NCBI GenBank assembly: GCA_030730365.1
Contig: JANQVJ010000079.1
Location: forward strand, 15,151-52,850
Length of the DNA: 37,700 nt
Direction of reading: 5' to 3'
Source of the DNA: Verrucomicrobiales bacterium
Lineage (GTDB): Bacteria; Verrucomicrobiota; Verrucomicrobiia; Verrucomicrobiales; DEV007
Shown: positions 16,797-26,548 of the stretch, piece by piece
How positions within the stretch are numbered: position 1 is the stretch's first letter
Layout of the letters: each line of letters begins with the position of its first letter
Translations under genes and position numbers: made by a program
Notes under the pieces: generated by a model
The model's database searches: none
What the model was told of the DNA's origin: nothing
Seen by the model: only the letters and a program-made list of their open reading frames with translations

Positions 16797-17231
16797 ATGA
16801 GTTGCAAAACAACCAGTATCAGTGACCTCCTTGCGGAGTGTTCGGCATCCGGCCTTCGACGGACGGCAGCTCTTGAGGCCTGCCTGAAAGTCCTCGCCTC
16901 GGCGGACCAACCCATGACGCTGCAACAGATCGCAGCGAGCTCTTCCTTCGATGTGTCTTGTGATCCCGCCACGATCTATCGGCTCGTGAGCCGTCTCGAG
17001 GAGCGCCGCATCGTCCGCCGCATCGGCTTCCACAGCCGCGCGGCGCATTACTGCCTGCGCGAGAATCATCATCAGGACTATCTCATCTGCCGCGACTGCG
17101 GAACCGTCGAGGTCCTCGATATCGCCTGTCCAGTGGAACATCTCGAAAAGCAGATCGCGGAGGAAAGCGGCTTTGCAGACCTCGAGCACGAACTTGAGTT
17201 TTTCGGCCGCTGCGGCCTCTGCCAGCGGTGA
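16797..17231 (+). CDS. Fur-family metalloregulator
   Basis: A 144-aa protein with the Fur fold: N-terminal winged helix (GLRRTAALEACLKVLASADQPMTLQQI, then DPATIYRLVSRLEERRIVRRI, about residues 19-80) and a C-terminal dimerisation domain. The structural zinc site is complete, with CRDCG and CGLC cysteine pairs. The regulatory metal region reads NHHQDYLICRDC, close to the HHDH motif of Fur and Zur. Which metal it senses (Fe, Zn or peroxide via Fe) cannot be decided from this. It follows cysIJ on the same strand but probably has its own promoter. Confidence 0.9.
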   Translation: MSCKTTSISDLLAECSASGLRRTAALEACLKVLASADQPMTLQQIAASSSFDVSCDPATIYRLVSRLEERRIVRRIGFHSRAAHYCLRENHHQDYLICRDCGTVEVLDIACPVEHLEKQIAEESGFADLEHELEFFGRCGLCQR

Positions 17232-17311
17232 CTTCCGCCCGCGCGGAGCAGAGCATTTTGTTCTCAAAATTGCGATAAATGCAAAAATGAGGGCCTTACG
17301 GCTTTTTGGGA

Positions 17312-17339
17312 TTGAGCACGGTGACAGATTTGATATAGT
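17312..17339 (+). promoter_or_regulatory. Candidate promoter of the small membrane protein gene
   Basis: TTGAGC (17312-17317) and TATAGT (17334-17339) are 16 bp apart; the -10 matches consensus at 5 of 6 positions. Transcription would start about 40 bp before the ATG at 17386. Confidence 0.5.
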
Positions 17340-17385
17340 GGCCGAAGTTGCTTCGCAAGGATGCGAAAACACTCCTGCCCGCGCT

Positions 17386-17784
17386 ATGAAATTGTCCTGG
17401 AATCGTCTTGCCCTGATCTTTGGAGCCTTCATCCTCGCTCTCATGGCGATCGATGGACTCATCCGGATGAACCAATCGGCGATGGCTGATTTTGGCGTCG
17501 GCGAGAGCACTCTCGTCGCGGCGGACAGTGCTGCGGCTCTATTTCTCGTGGGCCTGATTGTCGGAGTCGTGCTCGGGATCGCGATCTTTTTCGGCTACCT
17601 CGTCTGGCGAGAGAAGAAGTATGCGGAAGAGCCCGATCAGCTCGATCTTCTCCTCGAAGAAATCGCGGCCGATGAAAAACGCAACGCTCTCTATGTAGAC
17701 GACAAGGCCACCGAAGAGCGGACCGAGTCTCTCGATCCCTGGGAACGAGGTGCCGACTGGTGGAAGACTTCCGACGAAGATTGA
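17386..17784 (+). CDS. Small two-helix membrane protein of unknown function
   Basis: A 132-residue protein from the ATG at 17386. Two hydrophobic segments are visible, LALIFGAFILALMAIDGLI (about 8-26) and AALFLVGLIVGVVLGIAIFFGYLVW (about 49-73), followed by a strongly acidic cytoplasmic tail rich in Glu and Asp. I do not recognise the family. The reading frame stays open further upstream (to 17173), overlapping the Fur-type gene, but that extension has no membrane or domain character and the promoter at 17312-17339 supports the shorter form. It converges on the xerD-like gene. Confidence 0.65.
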   Translation: MKLSWNRLALIFGAFILALMAIDGLIRMNQSAMADFGVGESTLVAADSAAALFLVGLIVGVVLGIAIFFGYLVWREKKYAEEPDQLDLLLEEIAADEKRNALYVDDKATEERTESLDPWERGADWWKTSDED

Positions 17785-18678
17785 TCAGCCCCGCGGGTGG
17801 AATTTGCGGTGGACGTCGCGCAGGTGTTTCTGATCGACATGGGTGTAGATCTGGGTCGTCGCGATGTCGGCATGGCCCAGTAACTCCTGAATGACACGAA
17901 GATCGGCGCCATTACCGAGGAGGTGGGTCGCAAAGGAATGACGCAGGAGATGCGGGTAGACGCTTGATTCGATCCCGGCGAGTTTGGCCCGCTCTTTTAC
18001 GATCTGCCAGATGCGGGTAGTGGTGAGCTTTTTTCCCCACTTGGAAAGAAATATCTCACTACCGCTATGGCGACTGACGAGGACGGGGCGCTCCCCTGCG
18101 AGATAGCTTTCAATGGACTCGCGGGCGGCGGCTCCGACCGGAACGATACGAGTCTTGTTGCCCTTCCCCGTCACGCGGATGGCACCGTCTTCGAGAAAAA
18201 GATTCTCGAGACGGGCTCCGGTCAGCTCGGAAACACGGAGACCGCTCGCATACATGAGCTCGAGGATGGCCCGGTCGCGGCGAGAGAGTGGCTGGGTGTC
18301 GTCGATAGACTCGAGGAGCCGCTTCACGGTAGGCTCATTGAGGGTCTCGGGGAGGTATTTCTCAAGACGAGGTGAATCGATTTGATCGGCCACATCGGCG
18401 GTGACTTTGCCTTTTGCCGCGAGGTGGCGGAAGAAGATCTTAATCGCAATGAGCTGCACCCTCAGACTCGAAGCGGCGAGCCTGTCATCGAGCCGCCGAT
18501 GAGCCAGGTAGGTGGTGAGATGCGAGAGCTCAACCCGCGCGGGCACTTCGATCCCGTATCCGTCCTTGGCCCATCCGGCAAAGGCTTCGAGTGACCGTCT
18601 TACCGAGAGTTGGTAATTGAGCGAGAGCCCTTTCTCAACGGCAAGATAGCGAATGAAGCGGTCGATCTCGATCTCCAT
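17785..18678 (-). CDS. xerD: XerD-like tyrosine recombinase
   Basis: A 297-aa site-specific recombinase of the chromosome-dimer-resolution type. An N-terminal SAM-like core-binding domain (residues ~1-85) precedes the catalytic domain. The active-site set is complete: Arg148 (ASGLRVSEL), Lys172 (GKGNKT), His243 and Arg246 (HLLRHSFATH), His269 (LGH) and the nucleophile Tyr278 (TTQIYTHVD). Length and motif spelling fit XerC/XerD rather than phage integrases. Only one Xer is in the window; whether this is XerC, XerD or a single-recombinase system cannot be settled here. It lies 12 bp after the large zinc-ribbon gene. Confidence 0.92.
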   Translation of the reverse strand: MEIEIDRFIRYLAVEKGLSLNYQLSVRRSLEAFAGWAKDGYGIEVPARVELSHLTTYLAHRRLDDRLAASSLRVQLIAIKIFFRHLAAKGKVTADVADQIDSPRLEKYLPETLNEPTVKRLLESIDDTQPLSRRDRAILELMYASGLRVSELTGARLENLFLEDGAIRVTGKGNKTRIVPVGAAARESIESYLAGERPVLVSRHSGSEIFLSKWGKKLTTTRIWQIVKERAKLAGIESSVYPHLLRHSFATHLLGNGADLRVIQELLGHADIATTQIYTHVDQKHLRDVHRKFHPRG

Positions 18679-18690
18679 ACCGGCCGGGGG

Positions 18691-21477
18691 TCAGCGGAAC
18701 CATCCCTCGGTCAGATAGTCGGAAATGACGAAGTGTTTTACTCCGTGCTCGAAAGCTTTCTCGTCAAGAGTCACGATGACGGCGAGCGGCTCCTCACCAA
18801 GCCCGACGACTTTCTCGAGTTTGGCCGCGACCTCGCTGTCCTTTTTGACGAAGGCGTATTCGGAAAACTCGTTGAGATCACCATAAGGAGGATTGATCTG
18901 ATAGACGTAGTAATCCTTCACGTTGGTGAAGGCCTCGCGGTCGGTGCCGTAGTAATCGGAGACCCGCTCGATGACGACCCGGAAGGTCGAGGGCCTGGGC
19001 ATGGTGCCGTCGCGGAAGCGCACGAAGTGGCGGTCATTGAATTCGGAAAAGATTTCCCAGTCCACTTTCAGATTCCCCTCCTCGACGCGGATGATGAGCG
19101 GGAAACCCTGATCCGCGTCGCTCGTTGAGATGAGATAGACCCAGTAGGGACCGCCCAGTTCGGTGGACTGCTCCATCTGGAAGAGTTGCAGAGAGAAGCG
19201 GTCAATCCTCGCGTCGGGCCATTTCTTGTAATAGTTTTCAATGGCGGGCTGGAGACTGCCTCCCTGATAAGTGTATTTGATGCGAGCTTGCCAGTCCGGC
19301 GCGCGCAGAAAGGCATCGATGAGATCGTTGACCCGGAGGAGGGGGCTTTCGTCCGGTCCGGGAGCGGCGAAGCTCGCGGGCGGGTTGTAATTGGCGCTTT
19401 TCCCCGCAGCCTCAAGTGACCCGGTCGATGAAGCGGCAGGCGACCCCTCCTCCGCCGGACCGGCTAGGGGAGACTTGGCGGCAGCCAGCGCTGAAACAGC
19501 AGGGGCCGTTGGCGCTGCAGCCGCAGACGTAGCCCCAACAAGGGCGGGGGTCTCAACGGGGGCGGGAGTGGTGCCGACCCTGCTAACGGAATCATCCACG
19601 AGATCGAGGGAGGTTTGTCCGTTGACCGAGCCGGTCGTGCCGGGAGCCACGCCTGTGCCATTGACGATCTGCTGGACTCGCTCATCAATCGAGAGTGCAG
19701 GCCTCTCGGTAGCGGTCGCACCGTCTGTTGCGGAGTTCGATGAGTCGCGGGCGATCGCGACGGGATCGATGACGGCCGGGGCTTCATCAATGGCGGGAAG
19801 GTCAGCAGCGATCGTCGCGGCTCTCGCTTCACTTTTTGATTTCCCTGCCGCCGCACTCTCGACAACTGAGCCTTCTTTGTAAGTATCCTCCGGCTCCCGC
19901 CCGCCAAGGAAGAGCTGACCCAGGAGGACGACCATCAGGATAGCGATGACCGCGGCCCCGACGAGACACGAGATCATGACGACGGCCGTCTTACTAAGTT
20001 TTTTCGGATCTTCGGGACTGCGGAGCGATCCACCGAAGAGCTCTTCGAGGACGTCACCTTCCGGCTGGGCAGCCCCCTCTGTGGCGGCAGCTGGCAGCAC
20101 ATGGGCACTACTCTCTGCCGGGAAAGCCGGTGCCGCTGAGACCGGAGGGGACATCTCTCCGCCCGTGGCACGTTGCTGGGAAAAGAGTTTTCCGAAAGAA
20201 CCTTCGTGCAAGGAATTCACGGGAACTTCGTCGTAGCGATCCTCAAAACTTTCCGCGGACTTGGATTCGAGTGCAGGCAACTGGATTGCAGGCGCGTCGT
20301 CGGCGAGGAAGTCAGCGTCATCGTGGACAGACGCTGGCTCGAGATTCCACGGCACCTCGATCCGGTCCACAGGGTCAATCTCTCCGGCGAGTTCTTCCGC
20401 GCTCCATGCGGGCGCCTCGAGGCCGGTGGGTATCTCATCATCGCCGGCCAAGTCGGTGAAATAGTTATCCGCTTCGTCCGCATCGGGCCCGGGGTAGAAG
20501 GTGAGCCCCTCGTTATCGTCGAATTCAGGCTGCTCGTCGTAAGAGGCATCATCCAGAGTATCGAGCGGGATGGGGTCGAATGCGCCGGGGAGCGGGATGG
20601 ACAAGTAGCGGGCCGGCAACGCTTCATCGAACTCGTCCGTTCCGGGGACGACGGAGGGATCGAAAGCGTCAAACGCCGGAGAAACCTCTTCCTGAGCGGT
20701 CGGCGGCACGATGAAATCATCGGGGCTGAACTTATGGGTCTCGACTCCAGGCTGGGGAAGTTGCACTCGGGTGCGCACGGGCTGACCTGCATTCTCGGCA
20801 AAGAGAACGGCGGCGGCGCTGGTGAGATCCTGTCCAGCGAGGGAAACATCGAGGCGGGGAAGCGCATCGGATCCCGAAACGTCCGACCGAATTTCGGGCA
20901 GACTATTGGGGCGGGAGTTCACCCGGATGGGCTGGGTGATAACCGAAGCGGGAGGCACAGGCAGTGGTTCCGGAACGGTAACGCTGAACACTTCCGCCAC
21001 CACCTCGTCGCCATCGGGACGAGACAGGGGTGCGTCGGCAGCATGGTCGGACTCGGCAGCGACGGCGCGCGGCGGCAACGGACGCGAGGCAGGCGAGGCA
21101 GGCGAGGCAGGCGGGGCAGGCGGGGCAACCTCAACGCTGGCGGTCACCTTCGGGACGCTGGGGTTCGGAGTCGGCGCAGGCCCGACCGGGACGACTAAAG
21201 GGTCAGTTTTTGCGACCGGAAGGGCGGCGCCAGAAGCAGAGCTGGGCGCCTCGAGGGCAGTCGACGCCTCCTGCTGGCTGCGAATGGCCGCCGCGCTGGA
21301 ACTCGAGACCGGAACTGCGGCACGGCGAGGCTCATCGTCTTCGACCGCCTCGGTAATCTCACTGGGCGCGGTGATGGTAACGCCGCACTTCGGACAGGGG
21401 GCGGATATGCCGGCGAGATGGGTCGGCACGCGAAGCTTCGCGTGACAATTCGTGCAGGTGAATTTGATCTTTTTCAC
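18691..21477 (-). CDS. Large zinc-ribbon, single-pass membrane protein with low-complexity linker
   Basis: About 928 aa, function unknown. The first 40 residues form a zinc ribbon (FTCTNCHAKLRV, then APCPKCGVTI), like the ribbon of the paralogs at 26549-27793. A long Ala/Pro/Ser/acidic linker follows (~45-490), then one membrane helix (VVMISCLVGAAVIAILMVVLLG) at about residues 497-520. A second linker leads to a folded C-terminal domain (~725-928) starting LLRVNDLIDAFLRAPDWQARIKY, presumably periplasmic. I chose GTG at 21477 because the ribbon then starts as in its relatives and an AGG lies upstream; a TTG at 21492 is also in frame. Cytoplasmic ribbon and external domain suggest a sensor or anchor role, which is inference. 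Confidence 0.75.
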   Translation of the reverse strand: MKKIKFTCTNCHAKLRVPTHLAGISAPCPKCGVTITAPSEITEAVEDDEPRRAAVPVSSSSAAAIRSQQEASTALEAPSSASGAALPVAKTDPLVVPVGPAPTPNPSVPKVTASVEVAPPAPPASPASPASRPLPPRAVAAESDHAADAPLSRPDGDEVVAEVFSVTVPEPLPVPPASVITQPIRVNSRPNSLPEIRSDVSGSDALPRLDVSLAGQDLTSAAAVLFAENAGQPVRTRVQLPQPGVETHKFSPDDFIVPPTAQEEVSPAFDAFDPSVVPGTDEFDEALPARYLSIPLPGAFDPIPLDTLDDASYDEQPEFDDNEGLTFYPGPDADEADNYFTDLAGDDEIPTGLEAPAWSAEELAGEIDPVDRIEVPWNLEPASVHDDADFLADDAPAIQLPALESKSAESFEDRYDEVPVNSLHEGSFGKLFSQQRATGGEMSPPVSAAPAFPAESSAHVLPAAATEGAAQPEGDVLEELFGGSLRSPEDPKKLSKTAVVMISCLVGAAVIAILMVVLLGQLFLGGREPEDTYKEGSVVESAAAGKSKSEARAATIAADLPAIDEAPAVIDPVAIARDSSNSATDGATATERPALSIDERVQQIVNGTGVAPGTTGSVNGQTSLDLVDDSVSRVGTTPAPVETPALVGATSAAAAPTAPAVSALAAAKSPLAGPAEEGSPAASSTGSLEAAGKSANYNPPASFAAPGPDESPLLRVNDLIDAFLRAPDWQARIKYTYQGGSLQPAIENYYKKWPDARIDRFSLQLFQMEQSTELGGPYWVYLISTSDADQGFPLIIRVEEGNLKVDWEIFSEFNDRHFVRFRDGTMPRPSTFRVVIERVSDYYGTDREAFTNVKDYYVYQINPPYGDLNEFSEYAFVKKDSEVAAKLEKVVGLGEEPLAVIVTLDEKAFEHGVKHFVISDYLTEGWFR
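21084..21128 (+). repeat. Five tandem copies of a 9-bp unit inside the zinc-ribbon gene
   Basis: The unit is GCGAGGCAG three times, then GCGGGGCAG and GCGGGGCAA. Read on the coding (minus) strand it makes the Pro-Ala-Ser/Pro repeats of the linker. Its copy number is likely to vary between strains by slippage. Confidence 0.85.
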
Positions 21478-21492
21478 GTTGGTTAGCCTCAA

Positions 21493-21711
21493 ATGGGTTC
21501 AGCACTGGTCGTGCCCTCTACGCTTCGGCCTGTAAATTTAGAGACGCTCGAGTTAGGAGGGACTTAGACGATATTTCGCCAGAGCCCACCTGAGCACACG
21601 GATCATGTTGAAAAATTTTAACATTGATACGCATAAAGGCAACTTATGATTCGTTTCCTTTTAAAATAAAGGAAATTTAACTATCAATCCTGAGGAAATC
21701 ACGGGGAATTA
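21493..21711. other. AT-rich intergenic region upstream of the large zinc-ribbon gene
   Basis: 219 bp with no credible gene. The right half (about 21600-21711) is much more AT-rich than its surroundings. It holds an imperfect palindrome (21606-21623) and a perfect 8-bp hairpin TTTCCTTT/AAAGGAAA with a 6-nt loop at 21654-21675. The promoter for the minus-strand zinc-ribbon gene must lie here, but I could not place it. Confidence 0.4.
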
Positions 21712-23079
21712 TTAAAAACTCGCCTGCTCCCGGTTTTCGGGAGGCGATTCCGCTACCCGGCAGGGCACGAGAATGGCATCGCGCATCCCGTGGAGGATTT
21801 TCTTGTCCGATGGACAAATCGTCGCCAGCACGCCACCGAGACTAACCTGTCCCCCGTCGGCGCTCACAAAATAGTAGGGACAAAGCCGCACGCGGCCCTC
21901 CATCATTTCCACCTCACCAGTCTCTTCATTGAGCCAAGGATGAGAGACGAGACGCCCGCCGTGAAAACGCTGCAGGACGTAGGGTGCGCTCTCGAAAGAG
22001 GTGATGGCCTCATCGACCGCCGCTCCCCACTCGGCCTGCGAGGCGTCCTGACCAATCGTGACACTGCGACTGCCCCAGGCGCGTTCATTGAATCCGCTGA
22101 GCTTCAGCACCAGTTCGCGCTCGCTCTGGGAGAATTGCTTTAACTCGGCAAAGCTCTGCACCTCGAGCCCCGGGATGACGGCGTGGTGCGGCACCTCGGC
22201 CGGATCGACAACCCAGCTCCGGGGGAACAATTCGCGGAGTCGCTTCCAGTTCGCATCCCGCAATTCGCGCCTCCAGACGTCCTTGAGCGGATGTGACCAG
22301 AAAAGGGCAGACCAGAGTTTTTCCTCGAGCCAGGGCTTGAAAGGGCTCGTCAACTCGATTGCACCTGAGGTGACGGCTCGCTGCAAATTGTCGATCCCAG
22401 GGAGATTGGGAAGATCGAAGAGCTCGAAGAAGCGGTAGACGTCCCGGCCAGTGGCTTCGTAGTGCTCGACCGAAGCGACACGAAAGTCTCCCGGAGCCCG
22501 CGCTGCGAGCCACTCCATTTCGGGCCGATAAGCCGCGGACTCTTCCGAGACGAGGATATCGCCCTCACCCCGGCGAAAGATCGAGGCGAATCCGTCGAGC
22601 ATCCCGCGCTCTCCGCCGATGATGCGGTGCTCGGGATTGGCGGTGCCGTAAATGCTCCCGAGCCAGGCGGTGAGCCCAATTCCGCCGGGGACAGAGTCAA
22701 GCTCCGTCGCGGTGAATCCCTCGTTAGTCAGAATCAAATCGGGGCGAATCACTCGGGGCACCTCTGCGTCAGCGGGAGCGGAAAGACCGGCCTCGAGGAG
22801 CCCGGCAGGCTTTCCCCGATCGAGATAGTCAGCAATCCACCCGGGCAGTGATCCCTTGCGGCTGCGACGATAAATGAGATCGCAGACCTTCTGGAAGCGA
22901 TGGAGGAGGGGCCCGAGCTGCTCGAGGTATCTCACCTCGGCCGGGCTGAGGACAAAAGGTTCGGGCGAGATCCGCCAGGCCTTCTCGGCAAAGAGCCCGC
23001 CCTCCGGCAGAGCCGCGCGAACGAGATCGGCTTTATTTTTCCAATCTTGCATCAGTTCGAGACAGGGAGCGCTCATCAT
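21712..23079 (-). CDS. ATP-grasp-like protein of unknown function
   Basis: A 455-aa cytoplasmic protein. It has features of a divergent ATP-grasp ligase: a basic strand VLKLSGFNERAWGSRSV (about residues 325-341) that could be the nucleotide-lysine region, an acidic TATELDSVPGGIGLTAWLG segment (about 123-141), and YVLQRFHGGRLVSHPW followed by VRLCPYYFV near the C-terminus. The layout recalls the glutathionylspermidine-synthase-like ATP-grasp group, but I cannot assign a substrate. The ATG overlaps the ruvA stop as ATGA, so it is translationally coupled to ruvA; a functional link to DNA repair is not otherwise supported. Confidence 0.6.
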   Translation of the reverse strand: MMSAPCLELMQDWKNKADLVRAALPEGGLFAEKAWRISPEPFVLSPAEVRYLEQLGPLLHRFQKVCDLIYRRSRKGSLPGWIADYLDRGKPAGLLEAGLSAPADAEVPRVIRPDLILTNEGFTATELDSVPGGIGLTAWLGSIYGTANPEHRIIGGERGMLDGFASIFRRGEGDILVSEESAAYRPEMEWLAARAPGDFRVASVEHYEATGRDVYRFFELFDLPNLPGIDNLQRAVTSGAIELTSPFKPWLEEKLWSALFWSHPLKDVWRRELRDANWKRLRELFPRSWVVDPAEVPHHAVIPGLEVQSFAELKQFSQSERELVLKLSGFNERAWGSRSVTIGQDASQAEWGAAVDEAITSFESAPYVLQRFHGGRLVSHPWLNEETGEVEMMEGRVRLCPYYFVSADGGQVSLGGVLATICPSDKKILHGMRDAILVPCRVAESPPENREQASF

Positions 23080-23675
23080 CCCTGTAGTAGTCGCAGCGCG
23101 GCGCGTAACATTTCATCCGGTCGCACAAGATCGGCGGGTATTTTTTCGATCGCCTTCTGCGCTTCGACCTGTTTGTAGCCGAGCGAGATGAGGGCGAGGA
23201 GGGCGTCGTTCTTCGCAGCGGCCTCGGGAGTGAGAGTGGACTGGACCGACTGGGCCTTCCACGCATCCTTTACTCCGACCTTGTCCCCGAGCTCGAGGAC
23301 GATGCGCTCAGCAGTCTTTTTCCCGAGCCCCCGGATTTTAGAGAGCGTTAGGATGTCACCACCGACGACGGCATCTTTAAAGTCGACCGCCGCCATGCCG
23401 CTGAGGATGGACATCGCCACCTTGGGGCCGACCCCGGAGACGTGATTGATGAGGAGGCGGAAGAGATCACGCGCGGCTTCATCCGGAAAACCGTAGAGGG
23501 TCTGCTCCTGCTCGCGGATGTGGTGGTGGGTGAGAACCTTTGTTTTTCCCCCGATCTGCCCGAAGACTTCGTCGCCAAAAAGAGGAACGGTAACCTCATA
23601 GCCGACGCCGCCGGCATTGATGACAAGCCGGCCGGGCCAGCTTTCTTCGAGGGTTCCTTCTAGAAATGTGATCAT
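23076..23675 (-). CDS. ruvA: Holliday junction DNA helicase subunit RuvA
   Basis: A 199-aa DNA-binding subunit that holds four-way junctions and loads the RuvB motor during recombinational repair. Three domains are visible: an N-terminal OB fold (MITFLEGTLEESWPGRLVINAGGVGYEV...), tandem helix-hairpin-helix motifs (HVSGVGPKVAMSILS at about 78-92 and IRGLGKKTAERIVLEL at about 113-128), and a C-terminal three-helix domain III (ALLALISLGYKQVEAQKAIEK) that contacts RuvB. No ruvB or ruvC is adjacent. The gene ends in a 4-bp overlap with the ATP-grasp-like gene. Confidence 0.96.
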   Translation of the reverse strand: MITFLEGTLEESWPGRLVINAGGVGYEVTVPLFGDEVFGQIGGKTKVLTHHHIREQEQTLYGFPDEAARDLFRLLINHVSGVGPKVAMSILSGMAAVDFKDAVVGGDILTLSKIRGLGKKTAERIVLELGDKVGVKDAWKAQSVQSTLTPEAAAKNDALLALISLGYKQVEAQKAIEKIPADLVRPDEMLRAALRLLQG

Positions 23676-23805
23676 CGGTGTTTGGTTTCACCCAACTCGC
23701 TCCCCGCCGGATGGCAACTGGATTTCAATCAATCACCGTGAAGGCTCTGTTTTCCTCGCCGCCACTATCGCAGATAAGGATCCCTTTCCTCTGGCCGCTC
23801 CGGGA

Positions 23806-24651
23806 TCACTCCCCGCCGCAAGCGATGATGGCGGCGGCGAGTTGCTCCTGAAAGTACTCGTCCGCCTCTTCGTCGAGGAGTTCGCCCATCTCTTCCAGAT
23901 GAGGGAGAAGATCAGGATCCCTCAGCACCTCGGCCGCCTCTAGACTGAGAATACTGATCTCATCAGACTTCCATTCGTCGATCAATGCCGGTTTGACCCG
24001 TTCATCCCCGCGCTCCGCGAGGCCGACGAGCGCCTCACCGCGGATTTCAGAATCAGGATCCGCCATTGCCCCGTGCAGCGCTTCGCGGATCTCGGGCGTG
24101 TCGAGATCGGTTCCTGATCCGAGGGCAAACACCGCGTAGTCGCGTACCTCGCGATCTCCGTCGCGGGATAGGATGATAAGAGCCGCGACGGCGTCCGGGT
24201 CGTCATTGCCGGCAAGGCCGACGGTGACGCTGTAGCGAATCGAAGGGTCCTCGTTCGCCACGTGGCCGACGAGATCGGGGATGGCACGATCATCCGAGCG
24301 GTGCGCAAAGGCGGCCGCTGCCGCCGAGACGACGACGGATTCGGAATCCCCAAGCAGTCCGATGAGAACCTCAACAGACTCTTCGAGAAAGGACTCGTCG
24401 CCCCAACCCAACTCAGCGAGGATCTTCGCCCCGACGGCACGATCCAGCGCATCGCCACTTTTGCTGTACTCGACCCCGAGATCGTACTCCTCCTTACGAC
24501 CGCGGTAGTGGACGAGCCCGAGACCGGAATCTTCCTCCACCTCTTTGTCACGCACTTCTCTCAGCCCGGTGAAGGTCGCACGATAATTCTCCACGACAGC
24601 GCGGCTCGGCGTGCGGTCCTTTTCAAAACGTCTGTTAAACCGTCTTTTCAT
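23806..24651 (-). CDS. HEAT-repeat protein
   Basis: A 281-aa acidic protein made of tandem HEAT/PBS-lyase-type helical repeats of about 30-35 residues, for example EVLIGLLGDSESVVVSAAAAAFAHRSDDRAIPDLVGHVANEDPSIRYSVTVGLAG (split here across two repeats). The repeats cover about residues 60-260 and likely form a protein-binding solenoid. A basic N-terminus (MKRRFNRRFEKDRTPSR) precedes them. I chose the ATG at 24651; the frame extends upstream to 24804, but that part overlaps the FtsB-like gene in another frame and has no domain character. Function unknown. Confidence 0.8.
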   Translation of the reverse strand: MKRRFNRRFEKDRTPSRAVVENYRATFTGLREVRDKEVEEDSGLGLVHYRGRKEEYDLGVEYSKSGDALDRAVGAKILAELGWGDESFLEESVEVLIGLLGDSESVVVSAAAAAFAHRSDDRAIPDLVGHVANEDPSIRYSVTVGLAGNDDPDAVAALIILSRDGDREVRDYAVFALGSGTDLDTPEIREALHGAMADPDSEIRGEALVGLAERGDERVKPALIDEWKSDEISILSLEAAEVLRDPDLLPHLEEMGELLDEEADEYFQEQLAAAIIACGGE

Positions 24652-24724
24652 CGTGGCGAAAAATAGCGGACGGTCAGGCACCCTGACAAATGCCCCGCCA
24701 CGAAAAATAGCGAGGCCGGCGGTG

Positions 24725-25090
24725 TCACTCTTCTCCGCGATCGATCCGGATGATGTGCTCGCCCTCACGCTGGAGGTCGAGCCGGTCACGGGCGACGGTC
24801 TCAAGATAGCCTTTGTCGGTTTTCAAAAGACGATGCTCCTGACGCAGGCGCAGGACCCGGGCCTCTTTCTCATCCCGGATATGGGAAGTGCGCTCCTTCT
24901 CCGCCACCAGTTCATTCTGCCGCTCCATCTCAGGACCGAAGAGTTTCACCACCGTAAGGATGAGGAGCACATAGATCACCACCTCCATGACCCGGGAAAG
25001 GCGCTTCCACACATTCGGTTGGGGTTTTGCCCCCCCTCCGTCGAGACGGAGGGAGAGTTCCACGTTATCTTTAAATTCCGGGTCACGCAT
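24725..25090 (-). CDS. FtsB/DivIC-like septum formation protein
   Basis: A 121-aa bitopic protein: about 30 cytoplasmic residues, one membrane helix (VMEVVIYVLLILTVVKLFG, about 34-52) and a periplasmic coiled coil (EMERQNELVAEKERTSHIRDEKEARVLRLRQE) followed by LKTDKGYLETVARDRLDLQREGE, the conserved FtsB/DivIC C-terminal pattern. Such proteins bridge FtsL/FtsQ in the divisome. It lies directly downstream of eno on the same strand (21-bp gap), the same arrangement as eno-ftsB in many bacteria, which strengthens the call. Confidence 0.85.
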   Translation of the reverse strand: MRDPEFKDNVELSLRLDGGGAKPQPNVWKRLSRVMEVVIYVLLILTVVKLFGPEMERQNELVAEKERTSHIRDEKEARVLRLRQEHRLLKTDKGYLETVARDRLDLQREGEHIIRIDRGEE

Positions 25091-25111
25091 GGTTTTGACT
25101 GAAGCCTGTGC

Positions 25112-26413
<1,302 letters not shown>

Positions 26414-26444
26414 TTACTTTCCTACTATTTAAGAATTCTTCAAT

Positions 26445-26474
26445 ATTAAAAAGACTGAAATTATTGTAATTCAA
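26445..26474 (-). promoter_or_regulatory. Candidate eno promoter
   Basis: On the minus strand TTGAAT (26469-26474) and TTTAAT (26445-26450) are separated by 18 bp; the -10 matches consensus at 5 of 6 positions. It lies about 47 bp upstream of the ATG in an AT-rich stretch that contrasts with the GC-rich genes around it. Confidence 0.45.
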
Positions 26475-26548
26475 GTCCTCTTTTCCCTAGCGCCTTCCTA
26501 AGCGAAAGACTGGGAATTGCAAGCATCAACCTTGCAAGACGAGGCGCG

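Noticed and set aside
18691-21492. Integrated element suggested by the xerD-like recombinase next to a low-complexity gene
   Set aside because: The recombinase matches housekeeping XerC/XerD in length and motifs, and no attachment-site repeats or phage genes are nearby.
21606-21623. Palindrome TGTTGAAAAATTTTAACA as a third Rex-like site
   Set aside because: Only 7 of 9 pairs match and the spacing between half-sites is 2 bp longer than in the Rex consensus; it is not placed at an identifiable promoter.
21654-21675. Hairpin TTTCCTTT/AAAGGAAA as a terminator of the ATP-grasp-like gene
   Set aside because: The stem is perfect but AT-rich and lacks a clear T run in the reading direction; recorded only as part of the intergenic region.
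26517-26537. TTGCAAG/CTTGCAA inverted repeat after the DUF4190-type gene as a terminator
   Set aside because: A 7-bp stem with low GC and no T run; too weak to call.
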